NCBI GenBank assembly: GCA_964058805.1
Contig: CAXKVV010001776.1
Span: 1 to 29,497 of the forward strand
DNA from: Schoenoplectus triqueter
Taxonomy: Eukaryota > Streptophyta > Magnoliopsida > Poales > Cyperaceae
Length of the DNA stretch: 29,497 nt
Direction of reading: 5' to 3'
Positions 21,401 through 29,497 of this stretch are shown piece by piece (positions within the stretch are counted from its first letter, which is position 1; the number at the start of each line of letters is the position of its first letter). The notes under the pieces are model-generated. The model saw only the letters and a list, made by a program, of their open reading frames with translations, did not search any database and was not told the DNA's origin. A program made the position numbers and the translations under genes.

Positions 21401-21670
21401 GGCACCAAATTGTTGCTAAAAGACCAAAGTTCTCCTAAGAAAATACTATTAACGAATTGTTTAAATGTCATAAATACAAAAAGGCGATCATAGTTATGAT
21501 GACATTAAATACAAAAAAATCACCACAAAAACTAAAATTATAAAAAAAAAATAGAAGTTGGTAAGGGACTCACCATCTGGCTGATCAGTTTTTGCAATTA
21601 CTGGTGAGAGAACCAGAGAAAGTGATACAATCAGTGCAATTGCCAGAACTAGGGTTCCTGATAGATCCAT
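15467..21670 (-). CDS. SRF: STRUBBELIG-receptor family LRR receptor-like kinase (complete, 16 exons, 697 aa)
   Basis: Plasma-membrane receptor of the LRR-V (STRUBBELIG) family, involved in plant developmental or cell-wall signalling. Minus-strand exons: 21670-21574, 21114-20982, 20687-20616, 20529-20464, 20349-20278, 19935-19864, 19602-19531, 19211-19146, 18962-18897, 18749-18457, 18146-17884, 17416-17145, 17056-16936, 16536-16400, 16071-15915, 15601-15467; all junctions GT-AG and in frame. Signal peptide about residues 1-26; an LRR N-cap with [13 protein letters not shown]; LRRs in exons of 66 or 72 nt ([16 protein letters not shown]); Ser/Gly/Asn-rich stretch; transmembrane helix about 280-300 ([20 protein letters not shown]); kinase with [10 protein letters not shown] and K429 in AVKK. 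The catalytic loop reads MHKNIKSSN (Asn at about 529 for Asp) and DFG reads DCG, so it is probably a pseudokinase, as known for STRUBBELIG. Start chosen by signal peptide and GCCATGG context. Symbol is family level. Confidence 0.97.
18274..18292. repeat. Homopolymer C tract in a receptor-gene intron
   Basis: An uninterrupted run of 19 C on the plus strand (19 G on the transcribed RNA) in the intron between receptor exons 10 and 11. Its length may be unreliable in assembly. Confidence 0.9.
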
Positions 21671-21902
21671 GGCAGATGATCTCAGAAGCCCTAGATCTCT
21701 GAGAAACCCAATTATTGGGCATGGAAAGAACTTCTTTAATTTTTTTGAGACGATCGTTTATTCGTTTCTCTCTCCATGGAAAGCAGATAGGCCTGGCTGG
21801 AAAGGCATTGTCCGTTTTTCCAAATTTAGGGTTGTGGTTACAGTGGTACAAATGAGAGAGGGAGAGAAGCGAAGGGAGGAAGAGAGCGGAGGATAGAGAC
21901 AT
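21585..21902 (-). CDS. Possible upstream open reading frame overlapping the receptor start
   Basis: An ATG at 21902 opens a 105-codon frame that reads through the receptor ATG (21670) in a different frame and stops at 21585, still inside exon 1. If transcription starts above 21902, this frame would reduce initiation at the main ATG. The peptide has no recognisable domain. If the start site lies nearer the main ATG, it is irrelevant; the sequence does not decide. Confidence 0.25.
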   Translation of the reverse strand: MSLSSALFLPSLLSLSHLYHCNHNPKFGKTDNAFPARPICFPWREKRINDRLKKIKEVLSMPNNWVSQRSRASEIICHGSIRNPSSGNCTDCITFSGSLTSNCKN

Positions 21903-21960
21903 GGAGAAAAGCGAGAGAGCCGGGAGGCCAACGGTTGCGAGGCAGAGCAGCAGAGGCGAC
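21671..21960 (-). promoter_or_regulatory. 5' UTR / core promoter region of the receptor kinase gene
   Basis: On the minus strand it contains a CT-rich tract (about 21848-21895, CTCTCTTCCTCCCTTCGCTT and following), common in plant 5' leaders. No clear TATA box is visible at a fixed distance. GC-richer than the flanking intergenic DNA. Confidence 0.45.
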
Positions 21961-21969
21961 TGGTGATTA

Positions 21970-22200
21970 AATCACTCTGGTCAAGTTTTATCTTTCTTGC
22001 ATTTTGGTCCCTATAAAATATGTAAGTGGTTTTCAGTATGTAAATTTCTAGAAAAAAATCATGAGTTTGTGCATCCCTACAAATTCATAATTTATGTATT
22101 GAATCACTCAAGTTTAATCTTTCTTGAATTTTGGTCCCTGTAAAATATGTAAGTGGTTTTCAGTATGTAAATTTCTAGAAAAAAATCATGAGTTTGTGAA
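21970..22200. repeat. 132-bp tandem duplication upstream of the receptor gene
   Basis: The segment starting AATCACT at 21970 is repeated from 22102. Shared strings include ATATGTAAGTGGTTTTCAGT and TAAATTTCTAGAAAAAAATC. Unit 1 is 132 bases; unit 2 is partial (to about 22198). Few differences are seen, so the duplication is probably fairly young. Confidence 0.88.
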
Positions 22201-23378
22201 ATTTTAGGATTTTAATATGTCACATCATTATTATTATTTATTATTGATTTTATTTAAATCTCTTCATCTACTGATTCAATGATTTATATTAGTTTCTTTC
22301 TTTTTATCTAAAATAGATGAGTGTGATATATTTAAGATAAATTTTAATTTTTGAAATAATTATTCAAAATTTATATATTATTATTTATAAATTATCATAT
22401 GCTCAGTCTATTGTTTGTTATTATATAAACTTGCTATTTTAAAAGAAAAATGTGCTTAAATTTGTGCGGAATGTAAAACTTTTATTGAATAATTTTAAAA
22501 TTTAAATTTCTAATTATTTAGTTTTAACTATTTTTTTTAGGTGAAGTCTGAGAAGCAACTCTAGGGACCAAAAATGTCATTACTACTCTGCATAGCGGGG
22601 CTTGGGCTGCAGCCTGCAAGTGTAATTTGTAGGCTGCCTCGTTCATATTTTATTTGAACTAAGCCGGACTTTGTCCCTGAAATATTGAACTTTTTTAAAA
22701 ATTATATAAGAAGGTATCAGTAAAATGTTGAAAATTTGGAAAAATTAACACTCAAAAGTATGAATATTCATTATATAATATTATATCATAAAATAATTAT
22801 CATTATTTTACAAATATCTTTGATTGTAGTTAAACAGAAAATAATATGCAATTATTGTCAGACGAACATGAAGTTTCACAAACATAAATTAAGTGACAAT
22901 TAAAGACTCCTAGTAAAATATAGACTAATTTAATATACTCAAAAAGAAAAACTTGCTTAAGATTATAATATTAAAACTTTTAATTATTTTATTCAAAAAA
23001 TGTTAAGAACTACGACAGGGAGAGGATGCTGCAATTAGTAGGGCAAGAAATATTAAAAAAAGAATATTATTATCGTCCCCAGTCTTTTCTCCCCATTCGT
23101 TGTCCCCAAGCGAAAAATTTCTATTTTAAGCATTCAATTGACTTTTTATTTGTTTTCGACTTTCCATTTTTATAACTACATAGCACATTAATAATTCAAA
23201 AAAAATTGAAATTGAAATGACGTCTCTTTAAGAAAATTAGAGAGAGTTAGCACTTGGTAAAAAACTATTAAATTTACTTATATCTATTATATTGTGCTAT
23301 TTATATCAAGTGTTGTGATTATTTACTTGTATAAATTATGGGATTTAACCACCAAAGCCGGTTGATGTAAATAGCAAA

Positions 23379-23383
<5 letters not shown>
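22201..23383. other. AT-rich intergenic DNA
   Basis: No credible open frame, RNA gene or complete transposon. Isolated richer stretch around 22600-22680 (GGGGCTTGGGCTGCAGCCTG) unexplained. Confidence 0.5.

Positions 23384-23421
<38 letters not shown>
23384..23421. repeat. (AT)n microsatellite
   Basis: An uninterrupted alternating AT run of about 38 bases. Confidence 0.95.
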
Positions 23422-23426
<5 letters not shown>

Positions 23427-24551
23427 ATTGATAGTTGATGCCAATAATTACCAAAAACGTAGATATAAATAACATGGATATCAAATAACAATATTTTAAG
23501 TTATTAGAATTTTACAATTGACACAGTAAATATAAATAGGGAACAACTAAATATATAAATAATATCAGAATGATAATCAATTGATGGCACGCTGATTTTT
23601 TGTGTCAAATTTGTTGTTGTTGTAAATAATCCAAACATTTATGGTCAATTAATATAAACTAACGGTTGATTATAAATGAATCGGCCAGTTGCCTAGAAAC
23701 AGAAAAAAAATAGTGAATCTAATTGATGTCGCTGAGATTGCATGTTATGGTCACAAAAAATAGCGATTTTTTTTTGTGCCAAATGATTGCAGTTACGGTC
23801 AACTCGCAAAGATTCAATATTTTTATTTGTAGTTGCGATTATGGTCAAATCGCGAAAGTCTTTTGGCGTTTCAACTACTAAATTCACGGGAGTCAAAGTT
23901 TAGGGATATTTGTGGGATAAATGCTTGGGGATTATTATCAGCCTCCATTAAAAAATTATGCCAATTGAATTGAAGTATTGAACTGACAAAAAGTTGGTTG
24001 TGCACAGAAATAATAACTTTTTTTTTATCTTCTTATCTGCAATTAAGAGGAGAGCTCAAAAGACAAAAACCTACAATTAATACGGAATGCATATAATAAA
24101 AATCAATAATCATTTAATGAAAAAAAACTAAAAAGAAAAAAATCAAATGATTTAGATACTTGTGACATGGCATATCTGAGGTAGTTGGAAATCTACCACT
24201 CTTTCTGGAGTATAAATATGATTCAGAGTTTTATTAGCATAATTATAACTTCAACCGGCTCGAGATCCAAATTTCTGGATATTCAAACTCAAATAAAAAT
24301 ATAACTTGATGTGTAATTTGTTATTGATTTTAAAGTATTTGATAATAAATATTACATTTTTTTTACATTTTTAGATCTAAGTGTATTTTTTTATAATCTT
24401 ATGGTGAGATTGAAGATTATATATTTTCCGAGTAGATTTATAATGTTCTTAAGTTCATCAATATTTTTGGTGAACTTAATTAAAAGAAGCAATCAGCTCG
24501 ACTTCAAATGAAATCCAAATTGTTGAAACCAGTCTACGTCATGAATCTATA
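23422..24551. other. Intergenic DNA with degenerate repeats
   Basis: Around 23730-23860 related motifs recur: GTTACGGTCAACTCGCAAAG (23793) and GATTATGGTCAAATCGCGAAAG (about 23838, truncated here) suggest an old degenerate repeat array or transposon end. The chance minus-strand frame there has no family features. The rest is AT-rich and featureless. Confidence 0.4.
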
Positions 24552-25020
24552 TCTATACTATTATATAAAGCATCTAAGAATTGGAGGGTCCATTTTTTGT
24601 CATTGTAAATTTTTATTATACCCATTTTATCCCTCAATTAGACGGATAATATTTATTGTTGGTTGATCGAACGTATGTGATCGCGTCCATTGATCCTCTC
24701 TTTCTCTCCATTTCTTTCCCTTATATACTATTATTTCCATAATTTTTGTTTTTTATTTAGCAACTTTGTGCATATTTGGTAAGGAATTAATGGTGATAAT
24801 ATATGTTAGAATAATTTACTTTTCTTTCCATAAAAATCATGAATCATTAACTCATATTGTGCAAAAATCTCATCCAAGATTAAATATAGTCTTTATTATA
24901 TATTTTCTCTATAATTTGGTGAATTTATAATTTAATATTAGATAAATGTGAATTTTTTATCTTATAATATTTTAATGTTTAAATAAAAAATTCTGCTGCA
25001 ACGCGCGGGTATATAGCTAG
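24552..25020 (+). mobile_element. Non-autonomous Helitron, 469 bp
   Basis: The 5' end TCTATACTATTATATAAAG and the 3' end GCAACGCGCGGGTATATAGC followed by TAG match the canonical plant Helitron termini (5' TC, GC-rich hairpin region shortly before a terminal CTAG). It lies between A (24551) and T (25021), the standard AT insertion site, with no target duplication. No Rep/helicase frame is present. The 3' hairpin is imperfect. Confidence 0.87.
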
Positions 25021-25661
25021 TACTAAATTTATACAACAAATATAAATTTTCAAATTCATTTAGTATAAAGTTAGGGGTAAAAAAACTGAAGGTTAAGTTA
25101 TTTTCATACATTCAATTTTTTTGTCATCTTTTAACCGGTTAATCTTGCACTAAATAAGCTCGAAAAAATTGTAATGTAATTATATCATTTATGAATTAAA
25201 GCAGTTTCAACGGTTTGAATTTGACATTTGAATATTGATTTAATTCTTACCTTATTTTTACTTTATTTCCTATTAAAAAGAATAACAGTTAGTTATTTTG
25301 CACTCTCTTATTAAAATAATGTGATATATATACAAAAAAAAAATCTTGGAGCTCATAGAAACCTGAGCTTGATTTGAAGGTTCAATATGCTCGGATTTTA
25401 TTTCTCGATAGTTTTTCAAAATCTAATTTAACTTATCTACATTAATAAAATAAATAAACACGGCACAAAGATTTATAAATTGAAAACCCTTACCCCTATT
25501 CTAATTAAAATTAATTGAAACTAATATACAGATATTATAAAAAAAATTGAGATATAGTGTGGCTGGTTAAGAAGTGATTGATACGTGCACCAGTTCTTTT
25601 GAATTTGGCATTAGTAATGTAGAACCGACTTCTTTATTTATTGTGTTTTTCAGTATATTTT
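25021..25661. other. AT-rich intergenic DNA
   Basis: I see no gene or repeat that I can support here. Confidence 0.5.
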
Positions 25662-25765
25662 TGCTGGAATCTGCTGATAATGTTTGTATTTTACTCTCTC
25701 TTTTTTCCTTCTTCTTTCTCACTGCACATATTTGCTGGAATCTGCTGACAATGTCTGTATTTACT
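25662..25765. repeat. Short direct duplication, period ~69 bp
   Basis: TTTGCTGGAATCTGCTGATA near 25662 recurs as TTTGCTGGAATCTGCTGACA near 25731, followed in both by ATGTYTGTATTT. The separating DNA is T/C-rich. The open frame across it encodes only low-complexity hydrophobic sequence. Confidence 0.75.
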
Positions 25766-26556
25766 TTTTTTTTCTTGCTTCTCACTACCCCGCTGACAGA
25801 GAGAATAAAAACAACTGATGGGTCTGATAGTTTTGTGGGTACTTTAATTATTTTTCTTTTGATTTTGTATGGGGGTTAGCTTTTGTTAGGGACAGCTGAT
25901 AATCAATTTTCGCTGCTGATTTAAACAAAAAAAGAAAAAAAAAACGAGATCGATGACTAACACATCCTCAACAACAGTTCCAGCATCTGTTCGAGCTCAC
26001 GCCTCTGCTTTTCGTTTCTTTCCTTTCCTTTTTTGGAGGAAAATGAAGCAGACCTAGTACTTTTTGTTGTTGGTTTTATAGGTACTGTGAGATATATCAT
26101 CATTTGAGAGGCACATATACACTAGATTTGATAAAAAAAAAAATCATATACGATGGATTGGGGGAGATGGGATTATTAAATTTTATTTATCACAGAAACA
26201 GGCATGCGCGTTATAGAATCCTCGCAGAAAACAGTCAGGGTATTATTATCTAATTGCAATTGGAAGAAAAGTAAAAAAGAACAAGAACCCTTATTAACCT
26301 GCATCCAGCTTGCATTTTTACATAACCTTTCCTTATTTCAATTTTTTTTCATTTTTTTATATTTTTAATCTTTTTTTTTCTTTTAGCATAAAACTGCAGC
26401 TAACCTTAAGGCTAGCCACTACAGAAAGCATAAAATACAATAACTAAAAGGATGAAAATTAAAAAAAAAGGAAGAAAAAAACCCTCAACTAAAGAGCATC
26501 GAGGTCGGCCTCACCAAAAATAAAATCGAAGGAAAATAGAAAAATAAATCTCTATC
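25766..26556 (-). other. Distal spacer and 3' UTR of the YTH gene
   Basis: The part next to 26557 must hold the 3' UTR of the minus-strand YTH gene; it is A/T-rich with T runs on the plus strand. Nothing else recognised. Confidence 0.45.
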
Positions 26557-29253
26557 CTATTTGCTTTCTGTTAAATCTTCAGCCTTAGAAAGCGCGGCAG
26601 ATGACTTATCCTTGGGCACACCAAGATCGGCACCCTTATTCTCTTCAACACGCACGGCACGAGCAAAAGTCTTAGACAGTTGGCCGATTAAGTTGCCATC
26701 GGGTACAGACACGGGTTTTATACCTGAAGGATCCACAATATTTCCTGATTTTTGAATTTGTAGTTGCTGCTGAGGAATTTGTTGTGGCACAAGATGGTGT
26801 TGCAACTGGTGTGCTCGGTTCTCTTGCATAAGCTTCTCACGCTTCTCATAATATTCAAAGTCTTCAAGCAAATGAGTGTCTGCCTCATGGTTCTTAAATA
26901 TGGTGAGCATCTCGATACCCTGCTCCAGCTTGACCTATAATGTTTATTTATGAAATAAGTATGTCATGTTAATTTCATTCAAGATATATTTGCACATTAA
27001 AATATTTAAGATATATTTGCACATTTAAATATTTAAGATATATTTGCACATTAAAATATTTATAATATAAAGAGATACTGATATATAATCCTGCAAACGA
27101 GTTGCTCGACAAAACATGGGAAATGTATCAGATATTTGGTACACTTATTTATTTCAGAATGTGAAAATGTTACTCAGACAACAGAATCCCAAAATCTGAT
27201 ACTTTCAGAGATCAGGAAAAATTGGGGATATTGTGTGTGATCCTCCTCTTGGTTGCAGAGTCTGACATCCTATATGTTTGCTTGTGTTACGTTTTGAATA
27301 ATAGAACAATGCTTGCTCTCTTTCCTAGTTTAAAAACTCTCTGATTTCAGGTTCCTTCCTCTCACTTCTGATTTTCATATTATCAAAAGAAAGTGTATGT
27401 TCTTAGAGGTTTGGGTGTTTCCCTTTACCACTTCATGAGCTATATCAGACAGTTCTTCTTTTGTTGGTAGATGCATTATCACATTTATTTGGAATTTGAT
27501 GAAATACTTATCCATTTCTTGTTCTAACGAAATACATATGGGCTACTTAAAAATTTTAGTAAGAAAAAGTGAAAGTTAAAAAAATATTGATCACAAGCAG
27601 AACCTTATAACAAAACGGGGAACCAGATAGATAGCAATGAAAACAAGTACATAGGATTATATTCAAAAATTGAATATAGAGCAAAGAACACGATGCTGAT
27701 GTTTGTTGATGACAGGAAAATATAAAAAAAATACTATCACAGAGTTTACCAAGTTAGGGAATGGTATGTAGATGCTTGCAAAAATGGATGCACTATGGAA
27801 GGGCATGTGAAATGAATAGATGTACTATATATGAAAGTTCTACCCAGACAAAATTGGAGTTTACAAATGGAATGGGGAATGGTTATTTTAACCCTTTGTC
27901 TTGTGTGTGTGTGTTTGTGTGTGTGTGGTGGGTGCTACTGTGGAAAGAAACATACAAAAAGGTACCTCTTGAGTGTCACGACTGTTAGTGACAGGTTTGT
28001 TGTCATTGTTCTTGAGGATGATGTGCCGGAAGAGGTTGTTAGGAACATCTTTGACTAAGTGCCACTTGACAGAGAACTGCCCTGTCCACTTGTCCTGCTG
28101 CCAGTAATTCACACTTTTCTCAAAATCCACTGGGCCCACCATCTCAGCCACCCCACAAAACTGTGAGCTCGCATTCACCTGCAATTTCAGATCAACATTT
28201 TCATTTTATTACATGATTCATCAGCGATGGAGGAGTTAATAAAGAATTGAGGATGCAATCAATATTACCGAGAAAAAGAGAAAAACCGGACATGGCTCTG
28301 CCTTCTCTTTGGCTTCATGATAGGCAGCATCAAGCTTCTTATTCCCATTTACTGTGCTAGCCCAAACGCTGTATTTGATGCTCTTGTGGACATTATCTTC
28401 ACTATATGACTTTATTATAAAAAACTTTGCATCTTTATACTCGGTTGGAAATTCTGGGCTGTTATAGGTCTCACCATTTGGCCCCTTCAAAATCCCCACC
28501 ATCTTCTCTTTATTGTTGTTGCTGCTTCCTTTTTCTTCCAATTCAGCTTCTTGTTTCTTGGGTCGGGTGGCACGCGGGCCCCGGTTTTGCTCAGTTAGGA
28601 AGTCGAGGGATGACCCGTTGCAGCTGCAAATTAGTGCATTACCTTTGGGAGCACCAGGACCACCTCTCCTTTGATTCTTATCCATGGAGAAGAACCCACT
28701 GCTCCTGTTACTGTTAGTGGTTGAATTTGCAACAGGGCCACTATAATTGGTATAATTACCAAAGTTGTGATACGGCATACTTGGTTGGTAGCCACGGTCA
28801 TAGGAATTGTTGGAGAAACCAAAGCCATAGTAGGGTTTTTGGTGTGTTTGAGTGACCTGCAAAATTAAAAAAAGTTGGATGTTACTGTGCCACTTGACAA
28901 TGATGAGTAGGTGATAATTGCACACTGGATTTAAATTATTTTTTTTTATCCCAGATTGAATTCACTCTTTTAGGTCGGTGTTTGTACTGGACCTTGCTGT
29001 TATAGGCACAGTACAAACATCAAACAGAATGGATAGCTTCAGTTGAGAAACCACAAATAAACAATTCTACAGAAAAGAAAAAAATAGAAACAGGAATTCC
29101 ACTAGCTGCAGATTACAAAATAGAGGAGAAATGTGAGTACCATTCCGGGTATACTGGTTTGACCAAAAGTGTTGTGCATTGGGATAGGCTGAGGAGAAGC
29201 AACAGGAGATGGCAACATAGTGATAGAACTCCCATCTGGCTGCTTTGACCAAT
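26557..29253 (-). CDS. ECT: YTH-domain m6A reader, ECT (YTHDF) type, 3' four exons (5' end outside window)
   Basis: Cytoplasmic reader that binds N6-methyladenosine in mRNA (established for plant ECT proteins). Visible minus-strand exons: 29253-29141, 28856-28269, 28178-27966, 26934-26557 (stop TAG), joining in frame with GT-AG introns. The first two carry a low-complexity Tyr/Asn/Gly/Ser region ([20 protein letters not shown]) and the typical [16 protein letters not shown]. The YTH domain follows: [66 protein letters not shown]. The three cage Trp (SVWAST, NYWQ, DKWTG) are intact, so m6A binding should be retained. The tail is Gln-rich ([13 protein letters not shown]). The N-terminal disordered region and the start codon lie right of the window. 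Which ECT member it is remains unresolved. Confidence 0.95.
26981..27061. repeat. Three 27-bp tandem repeats in a YTH-gene intron
   Basis: Three near-identical copies of a 27-base unit starting AAGATATATTTGCACATTAA and ending AATATTT, at 26981, 27008 and 27035. Located in the last intron, close to the final exon's acceptor. Confidence 0.92.
27901..27928. repeat. TG/CA microsatellite in a YTH-gene intron
   Basis: TGTGTGTGTGTGTTTGTGTG and following on the plus strand. On the transcript it is a CA-rich stretch about 40 bases after the donor at 27965. CA-rich elements near donors can affect splicing; no evidence here that it does. Confidence 0.85.
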
Positions 29254-29497
29254 CTGACCAAAATATTCACCAAGATAAAGATGTCAGTATGAACTATATA
29301 AAGATAACTAAAAATATTAGTGGCAAAAACATCAGAAATCAGATTCCAGTACTACTTGGACCAGGATGTATAAATTTATACAAAACGATCAAGATGGATT
29401 CATTACACAATGAAGCACTACTATAGTCATAATGGTTCAAATTTTATACTGAACTGATTGGTCAGGATTCAACTAAATTGCAGAATTAAGACTAACT
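29254..29497 (-). other. YTH-gene intron running off the right edge
   Basis: AT-rich sequence upstream of the first visible YTH exon, whose acceptor is TTGGTCAG. No further exon recognised before the edge. Confidence 0.55.

Noticed and set aside
25574..25879. 101-codon hydrophobic frame
   Set aside because: Composition follows a T/C-rich repeat with a ~69-base duplication; no splice context or family motif, so a membrane micro-protein is not supported.
26561..26755. Plus-strand frame opposite the last YTH exon
   Set aside because: Antisense shadow of a confirmed coding exon. The same holds for plus-strand frames at 17321-17503, 17876-18127, 18555-18818 and 28427-28717.
1..29497. CRISPR arrays, operons, tRNA or rRNA genes, or a new defence or biosynthetic system
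   Set aside because: No spaced direct repeats of CRISPR type, no tRNA or rRNA-like sequence noticed, and the genes are intron-containing plant genes with unrelated functions.

Overview
This is nuclear DNA of a flowering plant, most likely a eudicot; I cannot name the species from the sequence. The signs are AT-rich intergenic DNA, GT-AG introns, plant-specific gene families (TORTIFOLIA1-like, STRUBBELIG receptor family, NRT1/PTR family, ECT-type YTH proteins), a Copia retrotransposon with the usual initiator-Met primer site, a Helitron and many small hairpin-like DNA transposons.

Layout, left to right. Positions 1-3850 (+): the 3' seven exons of a TORTIFOLIA1/SPIRAL2-like microtubule-associated protein gene, running in from the left edge. 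Positions 3851-6780: transposon-rich intergenic DNA with a Lys-rich coding-like fragment of unknown origin, a 387-bp hairpin MITE, and a ~725-bp inverted-repeat element flanked by two ~90-bp direct repeats. Positions 6781-13665 (+): a decayed NRT1/PTR (NPF) transporter gene. One of its introns carries a 215-bp MITE with a 9-bp target duplication. Its 3' part is split by a 4.39-kb, internally deleted Copia element whose insertion is marked by the target duplication CCTTC. Positions 13672-14901: a cluster of hairpin MITEs, including two relatives of the one at 4567. Positions 15467-21670 (-): a complete 16-exon STRUBBELIG-family LRR receptor kinase gene encoding 697 residues, with an atypical catalytic loop. 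Positions 21960-26556: intergenic, with a 132-bp tandem duplication just upstream of the receptor gene, an AT microsatellite and a 469-bp non-autonomous Helitron. Positions 26557-29253 (-): the last four visible exons of an ECT-type YTH-domain m6A reader gene, whose 5' part lies beyond the right edge.

The three live-looking genes (microtubule organisation, receptor signalling, mRNA methylation reading) have no evident functional link; this is an ordinary plant gene neighbourhood, not an operon or cluster. The reconstructed exons join in frame with consensus splice sites, which is the main support for the gene models. I found no RNA gene, CRISPR array or clearly new biological system. The most informative features are the layered transposon insertions around the dead transporter gene and the changed kinase motifs of the receptor.
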